A stretch of DNA of 64,000 nt from Ryuthela nishihirai. Taxonomy: Eukaryota > Arthropoda > Arachnida > Araneae > Heptathelidae. The position numbers and the translations under genes were made by a program. Of the stretch, positions 54,174-64,000 are shown one piece after another. The first letter of the stretch is position 1. Each line of letters starts with the position of its first letter. The stretch is taken from contig JAWZYU010000005.1 in assembly GCA_038380435.1 (NCBI GenBank), forward strand, positions 34,928,001 to 34,992,000, given 5' to 3'. The notes under the pieces were generated by a model. That model saw nothing but the letters and a program-made list of their open reading frames with translations, searched no databases and was not told the DNA's origin.

Positions 54174-54914
54174 AGCAGCCATGGGCTACGGAGGTCCAAC
54201 CAGACCACGCAGTTTAATTCTCCAAAAACAGGAATTGGAGGTATGTGTAGAGTGTATAAAAACAAGCAGGCACATAAAAATTAAACTTAACCAATGTAAT
54301 AGTTTAGTATTTTCTATAGTTTTTATAAGTTTGATGGGGAAATAAGACTTTGATCTTTTGTAAACAGAATAGCAGAAATCTTGATGCTTTGATTTCCATG
54401 TGGTTACGCAGTATCTTGGTTATTATGAGATTTGATTTCATGAATAATGATGAGGTTAAAGGAAAAAAATCATGAGTTTCCTGAAGGAAAAATGACGCTA
54501 GTTTGGCCATGATTTCTGCATGCAAGGTAACATAATTCTGTTCATTAGAGTTCATAACTCTGTTGTCTACAGAAAGGGAAACGAGTTATGAACAGCATTT
54601 CTAAAGTCTTCTAGACTGTAGTGCGAGGGACAATGAATAAAACTAAACGTTTTTAGAATTGGTTTTCTGGGCAAATGGTGCAGCTGTTGTCCAGGAGAGA
54701 CATATTTCGACAAATAAATTTTACATTCTGACTGCATCTCCATAGATTATGTCTACTTGAAGAATATGTACGTTTGTAAAATATATCTTATTGAAAACGT
54801 ATAAATGTAAGTTGGAAAACTAAAGCAAAGGGCAGATGAAAAGAAAAAAAATTACATACCAAAGTAATGCTTTGTTAAAATTCGCACATATCGAAGTGCA
54901 TTTAAAATTAGATA
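54174..54914. other. Spacer, nothing recognised
   Basis: No gene or known repeat was recognised. Confidence 0.45.
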
Positions 54915-55096
54915 GTAATAAATAAATGCTCCTCAAGCAGCTGCTTGCTACAGAGGTCTGACAGGATCCTGTCAGTTTATACGCTACAGTAGAAGGTCTG
55001 AGGGTATGGCGGGATCTCAGCAGAAAAACGACACATACATCCATGCCTTACCCGCGTCAGTAGCCAAGCGCGCTAACCACTCGGCCACGGGAAGGC
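54915..55096 (-). mobile_element. SINE-B with deletion in the head
   Basis: This antisense copy lacks the box B region: the complement of CGGGTAAGGCATGG runs straight into the GCGTCAGTAGCCAAGCGCGC part. The tail is AAATAAATGCTCCTCAAG. Confidence 0.85.
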
Positions 55097-55327
55097 AGAT
55101 ATTAATAATAATACTACATTAAAAAATAAGTGTTAAAGCAAATAACTGCGTTCTTTTAAACAACTTAATAAAGACGTGTTACTGGAAAAATAAGAAAAAC
55201 ACAGAAGAAATATGCTGTAGCATGCAAATTAGAGAAGTTATGAAGATATGGTACTTAAGTTGAAGTGGTGTGTATATAAATATGAGTTGAGAGAAGTTTA
55301 CAGAATGTCTGTGGAGTAAAAAAATAT

Positions 55328-55546
55328 GATTTAATAAATAAAAGAAAAAATAAGTAAATTATCGCTGAAGCAATTCTTTCCACAGAGGTATTACAGGAGC
55401 CTGTCAATTTAATCCCCCATAGGAGAGCTTCGGAGGAAGGCGAAACCTCGGCAGAAAACACAGAAACGTCAATACCTTATTCGAGGGCTCGAAACCAGGT
55501 CCTTTTGATCAGTAGCCACGTGTGCTAACCATTCGGCCACTGGGAG
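55328..55546 (-). mobile_element. SINE-B, diverged
   Basis: It is antisense, with CGCTGAAGCAATTCTTTCC, GGTATTACAGGAGCCTGTC, GAAACCTCGGCAGAAAAC, GGGCTCGAAACC (box B complement) and GCTAACCATTCGGCCAC. Confidence 0.8.
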
Positions 55547-55721
55547 AAATCAGATAAAGAGGAGACCTAAAAGAGATTGTAGATAATTTGTTGCTCCTAT
55601 AATCAAGGAATATTGGACGCTTATTTCTATTATCTTCATTAATCAGTTTTGTGAGTGGAATCTTTTCTGTCCAAATATTTTTCCTCCGACTTCATGCTTT
55701 CATTGAATTTGTCCATGTTCA

Positions 55722-55830
55722 GTGGCGTTCTGATTATCGCAATTGGTTGCGGATCAAAGAGACCTGGACTCAAGTCCCAGATAAGATTTGAATGTTTCTT
55801 GTGTTTCTTTATGCTGAGACTTTTTCTTCA
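55722..55830 (+). mobile_element. SINE-B relic (head part)
   Basis: GGATCAAAGAGACCTGGACTCAAGTCCCAGATAAG, then TTTATGCTGAGAC match the SINE-B head and box B (GGACTCAAGTCCC) in order. The 3' blocks are not recognisable. Confidence 0.5.
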
Positions 55831-55869
55831 TTACCGATTCCTTCAAAATTTAGAAAGTGTCATATTATA

Positions 55870-56085
55870 TTGGCATAGCGTATTATATTCATAGGTATTG
55901 TCATCTCTGTAGCATATTATACATTAGGCGTATTATCATCTCTGTAGCGTATTATCATCTTCTGTAGTAAGTTCTGTAGAATATATGTCATCTCTGCAGC
56001 GTATTATCATCTCTGTAGCGTATTATCATCTCTGCAGCGTATTACATTGTCATCTCTGTAGCGTATTATACATTAACGCCTGTTT
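55870..56085 (+). repeat. Minisatellite of GCGTATTATCATCTCTGTA units
   Basis: About ten units of around 19 bp with variants (GCGTATTATACATTA, GCAGCGTATTATCATC). Confidence 0.9.
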
Positions 56086-56544
56086 AGAGTATTATTAAAC
56101 TGATAGGTATGTCTGTATCGAATGCAGGATATGTTTTAACGAGCAACTCTAACATGTTTGTGCTATTCTAGAAGTCCACTGCGTAGTTGGAAAATTAATT
56201 TTGAGCAGTTGTTAATTTATGCATTATTGTTATTTTACAGATCAAATTATAATAATAGAGTAGTATCCCAGAAATATTATTAAGATGTATTTTCAGAATC
56301 TACTGATCGACAAAAAAAAAAACAACAGACGACAATGATATCATGTTAAAGAAGAAAATTAAAAGTTTCAGTGATAGAACATTTCTTTTCATTTATACAA
56401 TTCTATGATACTTGATATTTCATATTCTGCGTATAATACATGTCTAGCCATTATGTAATTTACAATTTAATATTTCTCTGTAATTTAAGCAAATAGTTCT
56501 TAATAAAAAATATGTGTTTATTTTCTGTGATATGTACTTGTATT
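56086..56544. other. AT-rich spacer, nothing recognised
   Basis: No gene or known repeat was recognised. Confidence 0.45.
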
Positions 56545-56742
56545 TAATAAATAAAAAAATTAATACTCCTTCAAGCAGCTGCTTGCCGCAGAGGTCTGAC
56601 AGGAGCCTGTCAGTTTATACGTCATAGTAGAAGGAGAGGATGGTGGGACCTCAGCAGAAAAACATCATAACGTCCATACCCAGGGCTCGAACCCAGGTCC
56701 CTTAGATCAGTAGCAAAGTGCCCTAATCAATCGGCCATTTCG
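56545..56742 (-). mobile_element. SINE-B
   Basis: The antisense copy is ACTCCTTCAAGCAGCTGCTTG through CAGGGCTCGAACCCAGG (box B complement) to CTAATCAATCGGCCATTTCG. Confidence 0.9.
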
Positions 56743-58259
56743 AAAGCTCTAAACTTCCTTTAAAATAGTCTCTATTCAGTGGTCTATATCAAGCGTTGTG
56801 GGATAATTTGTTTAATTTATTTTAGTTCATTACACGTTTGATCCTAAGTACTACTCCATTTCCTTGCAAGCTTAAAAAATTATTCAATGAAAAAGCGAGT
56901 TTTATTTTCCCCATAAAATGCTTGATAAAAAAAGTTCGTCTTTGCATTGAATATAAGTCTTTTGTAAGCTTGCAAAAAGGAAGGATTATTAGTTTAATCG
57001 AAAGAGTAAAAAATAACAAGAATAAATGCCACGAGGCAAGAAATCGGCCGAGAGATCGTTAAACGAAAAAGATTCCCATCGAAACATTGATGATCATAAG
57101 TAGTCGAAATGGACGTCCTATACTTCCATTTATCGATCGTAGGAACAACAAATCCTCCACATTTGAAGCAAAACAGCATTCATGAACTAAAAATCAATAA
57201 ATCTATTGGTGAATTTAGTTACGAGGTGGCTCTATTAAAGTAAAACTGTTAAAAGAGTTGATTGCGAGTTAATCCATTACATAAGAAAAATTAAAGTGAA
57301 ACAAATGAGTGAAAAGATATAACAGAGTCATAAGGGAATATTTGAAGAAAAATTACCTTTGCTCAATGACGTAAAGATTGACTCTCCCTATACAACATGC
57401 TGCTCACATTATGGTTGGTGACTCCTTCGTCTAACCTTATCATTAGTAATGTAATGAAATCACCTAATTTCTAAGATGCTGCATACTTAGCTAGAATCAA
57501 AGGTATCAATTTTCCTCTTATCGTGCTTAGAAAGGGCCAACATTTCGCAACCACATCAAATTTTATTAAAAATTATAATGCAATATAGGATAATTTTAAT
57601 CTTAAAATGTATAGGCCTATTTTTTTTTAATAATGTCAAGATATTCTCAAAGGTACGAGTATCAATGTTCATTTTCTTGATTTTGATGTCGCACATTACC
57701 AGTAGCTATCACAGAATTCTTAAGGTAATCAAATTTAGAAACTTAATCAAAGGCACAGTCATTAAAATGAACTAGAGCACCACCACCAGGCCAATTATCA
57801 TTACATTAGTATTCTCTCTGTTTATCATCAATTCTGTTATTCATCAATTATCCTTACTAGAGTAACTCAAGAACTCTTTAAATCTTCTTCCTCTGAATCT
57901 TTCGAATTAATGTATTATTTTAGAAAACAATGAACATTTTAATGGCATAAAAATAAAATATTGAATAAAAATGATATTATTAAAAAACAACATATCAAGA
58001 CTTTCACTTATTGGATATTTTAAATAAAATTAAAATTCTTATCTTGAAATTGAAATATATTTTTGAGGTAGGTTCGACATCCAGCTTTTGAGAACCACTG
58101 TGTTAATTAATATATTTAAAATTTTTAGCATAACGCATATGAATTATGAACTTATACAAACCTAAACTTAAATATATTCAGCTTCCACTTAATACAACTA
58201 AAAATGTATTATGATAAGTTTGGATAAGAACTGCATTAATTTTGACCTGATATTATTTA
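56743..58259. other. Long AT-rich spacer
   Basis: No gene was recognised. CTTTTGAGAACCACTGTG at about 58087 looks like one hAT terminus, but its partner was not found. Confidence 0.4.
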
Positions 58260-58465
58260 TAGCCGTCCCGTGGCCGAGTGGTTAGCACGCTTGGCTACTG
58301 ATCTAAGGGACCTGGGTTCGAGCCCCGGATTAGGCATGGATGTGTGTGTCGTTTTTCTGCTGAGGTCCTGCCATCCTCTCAGATCTTCTACTGTGGCATA
58401 TAAACTGACAGGCTCCTGTCAGACCTCTGAGGCAAGCAGCTACTTGAGGGGATATTTATTATTTA
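58260..58465 (+). mobile_element. SINE-B, near consensus
   Basis: This full sense copy runs from AGCCGTCCCGTGGCCGAGTG, box B GGTTCGAGCCCC, to AGCAGCTACTTGAGGGGATATTT. Confidence 0.95.
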
Positions 58466-59558
58466 TACTACTACTAACTGGAGAGAAGTCTACTAATGCA
58501 ATCAGTGCTTATTGATATTTAACATTCATGCAGATGTTGTTACACACGGTGGTGGTGATGAGAGGGAAGCAGATTCTTACTTCGTCACATGTAATTACGG
58601 ATGCTGCGGACTGAATTGCGCTGAATGTCGTCTTGAGATAGATGGCATAAATTTCGCTCTTTAGCAGAGGAGATTAACTAGTCCCTTAATTACCTTTACC
58701 CTTACTTAGGTGAAATCAGAGGTTCGCAGACTGTTACACCCGTACCGATATGTGCCTCAGACTTGCTGCGCCAAGTGATGTGTAGAAATGTGTCCAACAA
58801 TTCAAGCACCAGAGTAATATATGGACGACACAGTTTATTTACATTTAAATACAATTACGTGCTGGGGATGTGCTCGATTCCGTGGGCCTTTGCCTCTTTG
58901 CTACTGCAAACCTTCATACAGTGAGGCGGAAAACTGCGCTTCACATTCTCTTTACAGATCTCAAATTCGGCGATAGGATATTCAATCCTTGCCTACAACC
59001 TGGTCCACATAGAACCGTACCTCAGTTCACACAGAACTTAACCCTGGTTTTTACAGAACCAAATCCTCTCCTTAAGGTTTTTTTTTTTTGAGCAAAAGCG
59101 GCGTGTCTTAACGCGTGTTCAAACGCCCTTCCAGTTTTACAGCAATGTTCAGAATGTTGTTCATTATTGCCGCGCTTGCCAAGTTGCTAGCAATCGACCT
59201 GAAGCTAGTGTAAAGTGCTTTCTGTCCTGTCAGCATATGCAAGTCAACCAGCTCAGATGCGAACAGCAGCTCATAAGTCACATTCCCACATCAGCACTTA
59301 CAAAAATACGCTTATTACAGATATATATTTAAAACAACAAAAAATACAATAAGAACATAATAATAAATAAAAGTAAATAAATTAGAGAGACATGACGCGC
59401 CCCTCCCCATTGAAAAGTTTTTGACCCACTATCACCTAGCGGTAAAAACTATGCTTTTGTGTCACTCTAATGTCCATGACACCCGGCTTGACTGGTGAAC
59501 AATGTCCTCACCCAAAGACTGTCCAGTTAGCTTACTCGGAGGTCACCAAACGTCACTG
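58466..59558. other. Non-genic DNA, possibly part of a retroelement on the minus strand
   Basis: More balanced composition than elsewhere. TGTTACAC occurs at about 58538 and 58727, and 58930-59090 has the repeated phrase ACAGAACTTAACC/ATAGAACCGTACC/ACAGAACCAAATCC. No LTR pair could be established. It lies just downstream (minus strand) of the gag-like reading frames. Confidence 0.35.
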
Positions 59559-60880
59559 TCACTCAGAAGTAATTAACTGCAGTTCACTTATCATCTCCCC
59601 CACTAGAGTCGGGTGATTCCATCCCTTTTCATTTTCATACCCTTTCTGAATTGCCATCTCTACCTCTTTCATTGCAACCTCTAACCTAATTACCAGCATC
59701 CCCAGAAACTTTCTTAACGACAGAGTGCTTTCGGATAGAGTGAACTCCGATCGGTTAGAAGTTCTGCAGGCCTGCCGTGGGCATTTGATCTTTGCTCGAT
59801 GTCCTGTATCGATGGTGATGACAGATCGAAATTTCTCCCCTTTTGTTTCCCTGGCATCTGTCAATCTCTTACTTCGTGCATAATTAGATGCTATTTCTCG
59901 CGCTTTACCTTTCATTTTGCAATTCTGAATTCAAAAGTACTATTCTTTTCAAACTTCATTACTGCCTGTTGTCTTACTGACTTGTTTCCTTTGCCTTCAG
60001 ACATTTTCCTAATAAATCTCCTATTTCTTCTATCAGTACTTTTTATTGAGCTTCCGTGTTTTAATGAAACATTATTTTTGAACGAAATACCATCCTTTAC
60101 TTCAGAAACAAATCTTTTCGCATCGTCCCTGCTAACACCGAAATTATGACTATTATTAATATATTCTTTATTAACAACTAATGACCACTTAGGTCTACTT
60201 CCGTATTTTCTTATACCTTTAAACATTTTTTTCTCCAATGACTGTACTAATAGCAGAACCTTTTTCTGCTAGAACAGCCCTCGGTTAAATCTTCCTCTAA
60301 TCATATACGGTAGCGCGCCAGGCTCGTAATCTGTAGTTCCCAGGTTCGAGTCCCAGCTGGGTCAGCGTTGAGATTTATCTCCGCCAAAATTCCCCGCCCT
60401 GCCCACGGTCAGTAGGGGACACCGATGGGCTTGGAAAGGCCGCCGTCCGTCGAATGGGACGTTAAGCCGTGGCCCCGTGTGCGGGAGAGCCATACCCTGT
60501 GCACATTAAAGAACACGCTGGATGGCCTTGACGGGAGGCTGCCATCTGTCTCCCAACAGCTGTTCCAGTGGGTCCCCTTCCCCAACCTTCTCTGAGCCTT
60601 CGGGGTCCATGTGACCTGGCCATTTAGCCCAAGGTGTGCAAAAAAGTGCCGCTCAGAGGTAAAACAACCCAACCCTACCTCTAATCATAGCGTCACTAAC
60701 TCGGTCATTAAGACCAAATTGCCTCTCTTATCTTTTCATGTCTTCGACAGCGCTTAACTGAACTTTCAAGACTTCCTCTCTATCATTAATTATAGAATCT
60801 ACTTCTTTAAGATCATTTATGACTAAAAAATCTCTCACCTATCTCCTTTAACATTTTCTTTTTATTACTACTACTAGCTG
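59559..60880 (-). pseudogene. Degenerate gag-like or unknown coding region split by a SINE-A
   Basis: Reading leftward on the minus strand, a segment at about 60846-60690 gives DLKEVDSIINDREEVLKV... and NDRVSDAMIRG. It continues after the SINE as RFNRGL, and 60238-59912 gives MFKGIRKYGSRPKWSLVVNK... then FRKMSEGKGN-like Lys/Arg-rich sequence. 59915-59559 overlaps by 4 nt and gives MKGKAREIASNYARSKRLTD to LVGEMISELQLITSE. The total is about 300 residues, rich in Lys, Arg, Glu and Ser, with heptad-like helices. The continuity across frames and across the insertion argues for a former single ORF, perhaps the gag of a retroelement. I recognise no domain. Confidence 0.45.
60306..60677 (+). mobile_element. 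SINE-A, sense, with 12-bp target duplication
   Basis: It starts TACGGTAGCGCGCCAGGCTC (the first part of the tRNA head is missing), has box B GGTTCGAGTCCC and ends AAAACAACCCAACCCTA. CCTCTAATCATA lies at 60294-60305 and 60678-60689. Confidence 0.95.
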
Positions 60881-60884
60881 AACG

Positions 60885-61460
60885 TACCCGGCGCTGCCCG
60901 GGTGTCGCTTTTAATATGCATTTTCTTATTTTCACTTCACTAAAGGTAAATTTTTGTAAGTAGCCCCACCCCCGACACTTTAGCACAGATTTTTAACAGG
61001 AAGAAATTTTCCCGGTGTTAACTTGGATCGTTGTTGACGTCAGAGAGCTCTCTCATAGCCCGTGTCTTAGTTTCTGCGTAAGCTATCGAGATTTTTTTTT
61101 CCGTTCACACAGATTTTGCCGCTCTGTGGCTCCTGTGATATTCGTCCGCAGGGTCCAAATTTTCTGCACAGCTTTCCCCGCGTGATTGGTTTAAAATTCA
61201 AGTTCCCACTTGACCCGTTGCTTCCTTTCTACACAAATTGTGACAGCTCGAGTCTCACTTTTAATCTGCATATTCTGTTGTTTCCTGCACTAATGGTTAG
61301 TTATTATCCTCCCCCCACGACATTTTAGCACAATTTGAACAGTATTTCCCGGTGTTGGAAAGATCATTGCTAACTTGGCGCTCTCTCTCACAGCCCGTGG
61401 CAAACGATCGAGATATTTATTTCGTCAGATTTTGGCATTCTGTTATTCCCGAAGTACTTT
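60885..61460 (+). repeat. Family J repeat with a diverged tandem duplication
   Basis: The start CTAGCTGAACGTACCCGGCG CTGCCCGGGT resembles 32757. Two units of about 340 bp share CTTTTAATMTGCAT, CACTAAWGGT, CCCCACSMCGACA-TTTAGCACA, TTYCCCGGTGTT, CTCTCTCWYAGCCCGTG and ATCGAGATWTTTTTT..CAGATTTTG.CNCTCTG (first about 60898-61128, second about 61247-61456). Confidence 0.7.
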
Positions 61461-61662
61461 ACCGAAAGATCCCAAATTTCGTAGGCCGGTTCCCCCTGCC
61501 CGACCCCATGTTTGGTTAGAAAATCCCTAGCTGCAATGGAACGCCTAAATAATGCCTTTGGAAATGTGGGGAATCTGTCAACAGTAGCAGATTTAAATGC
61601 TATTTTAACTCTTTACTTTCAGAGTTAGGGAGCAGTAAATGGCAACAATGGATTTTACAGAG

Positions 61663-62050
61663 TTGGGTTGGGTTGTTTTACCTCTGAGCGGCACTTTTTT
61701 GCACACAATGGGCTAAATGGCCAGGTCACATGGACCCCGAAGGCTCAAAGAAGGTTGGGGGAGGGGACCCCCTGGAATAGCTGTTGGGAGACAGATGGTA
61801 GCCTTCCGTCAAGGCCATCCAGCGTGTTCTTTAACGTGCACAGGGTATGGCTCTCCCGCACACGGGGCCACAGCTTAACGTCCCATCCGACGGACGGCGG
61901 CCTTTCCAAGCCCATCGGTGTCCCCTACTGACCGTGGGCAGGGCGGGGAATTTCGCGGAGATAAATCTCAACGCTGACCCAGCTGGGACTCAAACCTTGG
62001 AATTACAGATTACGAGCCTGACGCGCTACCGACTGAGCCACCCCCGCCCC
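61663..62050 (-). mobile_element. SINE-A, complete, with 13-bp target duplication
   Basis: The antisense copy is flanked by GGATTTTACAGAG (61650-61662) and GGATTTTGCAGAG (62051-62063). The box B complement is CTCAAACC, so this copy has a damaged internal promoter. Confidence 0.92.
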
Positions 62051-62689
62051 GGATTTTGCAGAGATTATCGTTTCCCGTAGGAATAACATGATAAATATTT
62101 TTGCTTCTAGCAAACCCCCTTTGGACTTTCGACCTGAAATTTGGCACTGCATGGCACTGCAATCCGGACCACAACTAGAGTTCCTTTATAGTTAGAGGCT
62201 GGCCATCTCGGTGATTCACTGTCATTGGCTGATTGAGTCACATGGATTATGGGCGCCATGTTTTGTCCAACCGTGAGACGAAAGCCTATGAGTTAGTATG
62301 TGTACCAAGTTAATACTTCTCAGTTATAGTTTTATACATTTCTACCACTTTCTTTGTCTATAAAAGCTGTCGCATTTTACGAACGCCTCACTGCGCTGCA
62401 TTTGGGTGCAAAAATTTCACTCAAAGAAATAAATTAATGAATATTTTTTTCCAAGAAACTCCATCAGAAGACGGCAATCGGCTGCAAAAGGGAAATGAGC
62501 TAACTGAAAACCAACAGATAATTTCTTTTAAGATTCGTTTGAAAACGAGCTAATGTTTTCAATTTCTCATCTGCCTATGCCAGTATTTGTTCGTCTGTCT
62601 GTCCGTCTCTCTGTTAACTGTTGTCTATCCATCTGTCTTTCCAACCGTCTGTACGTCTATAGACAATCAATTTTTTTTTGCTTTCAGAG
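62051..62689. other. Spacer with a (GTCT)n-like simple repeat
   Basis: 62585-62665 is rich in GTCTGTCTGTCCGTCTCTCTG. The rest shows no recognised gene. Confidence 0.6.
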
Positions 62690-62863
62690 CTAAATAAAAA
62701 ATTTTTTGGGGTTGGATAGTGTGGAACATATATTGCGATTAGCAATTTTGAAAATTTTCAATAGCTTTAATAGCGCCCTCTAGCGATGGGAAAAGATGGA
62801 AAATGCTAAAATTTCAAACGAATATTACAAACAAAGTTTTACGCTGGAAATCTGAAATTTTGG

Positions 62864-62991
62864 TACAGTCGCTCAAAAAAACGTGACACGAAGGTTGCCA
62901 GATCACTAATTTCTAAAAAAATCGTTGCCAGATATTTTTTCTGAATTCTGTAATCAAGCATAGTGTTCGAATGCTTTTTTGAGCGACTGTA
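62864..62991. mobile_element. Palindromic MITE, family C, internally deleted
   Basis: The left arm is reduced to TACAGTCGCTCAAAAAA and joins directly to the centre ACGTGACACGAAGG. The right arm is complete to GAGCGACTGTA. The deletion removes the long palindrome. Confidence 0.92.
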
Positions 62992-63221
62992 CTAGAGTGT
63001 TATGGTCAGAAGGTTTACAATGGCAATAAGGTGTTGCCGTCTTAGCCAAAAAGGGGTGCGAAAATGAGACTTTTTTAAGAGATAAACAAAATAATATATA
63101 AAAAAAAAATTCTTTTACAGGCACTAACAAAATAGTAATGATTTAAACAATATTTGATAAACTCAGCGTTACCTGTAGACGTTTAAACGTTTATAAATCA
63201 ATAAATGTCTTTTGTGAAAAA

Positions 63222-63299
63222 AGTAGGCGTTAGTTCAACAGGTTAAAATACTCTGACATGTTGCTGGAAAGATGCGGGTTCGAATCCCGTATGTCGGCG
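63222..63299 (+). tRNA. tRNA-like sequence, probably a relic
   Basis: TTAGTTCAACAGGTTAAAAT gives a plausible box A, and GCGGGTTCGAATCCCGT a perfect T arm with box B. The acceptor stem (GTAGGCG against TGTCGGCG) does not pair well, so this is more likely a tRNA pseudogene or SINE head than a working tRNA. The anticodon was not assigned. Confidence 0.3.
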
Positions 63300-63788
63300 A
63301 AATTGTTTTCCACAAAAATATTAATATTTACATTTTTCGAATCCCCTTCAGTGGAATTTTCAGTGTTAGAGAGTGCTAAATGCGGTATATAAAAACTCGA
63401 AAGGCGACCTCTAGCGGCGGAAAAAAGCTGGAAAATACCAAATTTTGAAATAAATATTGCAAATTAAAAACTATTTTTGCTAGAAACTTCAATTTTTGGT
63501 CATCGAGTGTAATGGTCAAGTGGTTTACTCTAATTGTCGAGTTGGTAAAATGCAAATTTTCTGCTTTAAGAGATAAATGAAAAACTTTTTTTGCACATTA
63601 CAGGTACTAATAAAATACCAATTGTTTATTTTCTCAATTATGTAGTAGTTCGAAATTCCACTGTTAGAATGTACTAAAATGCAAAATAACTAGAAGAACG
63701 CATATCGCCTCTGGCGCATATGGGAATCTCATTTTCCAAGAGAATGAAGTTCTTCCTTTGCCTACTGTTTCACACCTTAAAAGTTTTA

Positions 63789-63920
63789 ATTATGGATGTA
63801 AGTGTTGTTTTTCTCCTGAGGTCCCGCCATCCTCATGGATCTTCAACTATGGCATATAAACTGACAAGCTCCTGTCAGACCTCTGTACAAGCAGCTGCCT
63901 GAGGGGTTATTTACATATTT
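63789..63920 (+). mobile_element. SINE-B, 5' truncated
   Basis: It is sense and starts at TTATGGATGTAAGTGTTG. It carries CTGAGGTCCCGCCATCC, CTGACAAGCTCCTGTCAGACC and CAAGCAGCTGCCTGAGGGG. The tRNA head is absent. Confidence 0.85.
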
Positions 63921-64000
63921 TTTAATGTATGATGGGGGAAATGTGCGTAGTAGTATTTTATTAGTAATTATAAAACATAAAAAAGTATTTGTCTTTTAGT

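Larger units (their letters stand above)
62690..63715 (+). repeat. Diverged tandem repeat family I (two to three units of about 600 bp)
   Basis: TAGCGCCCTCTAGCGATGGG through AATATTACAAACAAAG (about 62773-62840) and GGCGACCTCTAGCGGCGGAA through AATATTGCAAATTAAA (about 63403-63470) correspond, as do GAGTGTTATGGTCAGAAGGTTTAC and GAGTGTAATGGTCAAGTGGTTTAC. A third start is seen near 63665-63715. A family C MITE interrupts the first unit. Confidence 0.7.

Noticed and set aside
54032..54265. ORFs with poly-Asp, poly-Ser or poly-His
   Set aside because: They are translations of the (CAT)n microsatellite at 54127-54173.
58087..58105. hAT element end (CTTTTGAGAACCACTGTG)
   Set aside because: No partner terminus or target duplication could be located, so it is not called as an element.
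58270..58515. Recurring ORF reading MDVCVVFLLRSCHPLR... at many sites
   Set aside because: This is SINE-B read in its sense orientation. The tRNA-like head and target duplications explain it better than a protein family.
58530..58740. LTR pair suggested by two TGTTACAC strings
   Set aside because: The sequences after the two strings differ and no second LTR or primer-binding site was found.
63222..63299. Functional tRNA gene
   Set aside because: The T arm is perfect but the acceptor stem does not pair. It is kept only as a low-confidence tRNA-like relic.

Overview
The window looks like arthropod nuclear DNA, plausibly from a chelicerate such as a spider. The main evidence is a homeobox gene with arthropod-style exon structure, a very high load of tRNA-derived SINEs and foldback DNA transposons, and AT-rich intergenic DNA. 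The species call is inference; only 'metazoan, probably arthropod' is well supported. No bacterial operons, rRNA, CRISPR array or intact tRNA gene was seen.

The only convincing host gene is a paired-like homeobox gene on the minus strand. Its homeodomain N-terminal part is coded at 51140-50836. The rest of the homeodomain, a long Ser/Pro/Gly-rich tail with a polyproline run, and a C-terminal OAR motif are coded at 23853-23197. The two exons are separated by an intron of about 27 kb, split at homeodomain Q46/V47. The homeodomain best fits homeobrain (hbn). The first coding exon(s) and promoter must lie to the right of 51140, probably beyond 64000. The intron holds two non-repetitive blocks (about 26100-26960 and 34480-35080) with homeodomain-type TAAT motifs, which are candidate enhancers, and a pair of adjacent perfect hairpins about 220 bp downstream of its 3' splice site on the + coordinate axis.

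Nearly everything else is mobile or repeated DNA. From left to right: 5-4180 is a decayed LINE with a gag-like ORF1 carrying CCHC knuckles, an endonuclease and an RNase H but no reverse transcriptase, itself hit by SINEs and palindromic MITEs. 4880-5438 is a second LINE C-terminus. 5752-7100 is a long repeat (family D), seen again at 38120-40770. 10184-14925 is a tandem array of about 660-bp units with conserved splice-donor-like motifs. 15-22 kb holds a minisatellite, SINEs, a foldback element and hAT-like ends. 23-51 kb is the homeobox gene and its repeat-filled intron. 51.6-52.6 kb is a TIR transposon interrupted by a SINE. 53.5-54.1 kb is a decayed reverse transcriptase. 59.5-60.9 kb is a degenerate gag-like coding region split by a SINE. 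60.9-64 kb is diverged duplicated repeats.

Two SINE families dominate. SINE-A is about 380 bp with a tRNA-like head (box A TGGCTCAGTCGG, box B GGTTCGAGTCC) and a tail ending near AAAACAACCCAACCC; it makes 11-14 bp target duplications. SINE-B is about 210 bp with a Ser/Leu-like tRNA head (GTGGCCGAGTGGTTAGC) and ends in a TATTTATTTATT tail. Many short ORFs in the window are just these SINEs read through. A nearly perfectly palindromic Tc1-like MITE (family C) occurs at four sites. Several elements have recognisable empty or filled sites within the window, so the relative order of insertions can be read.
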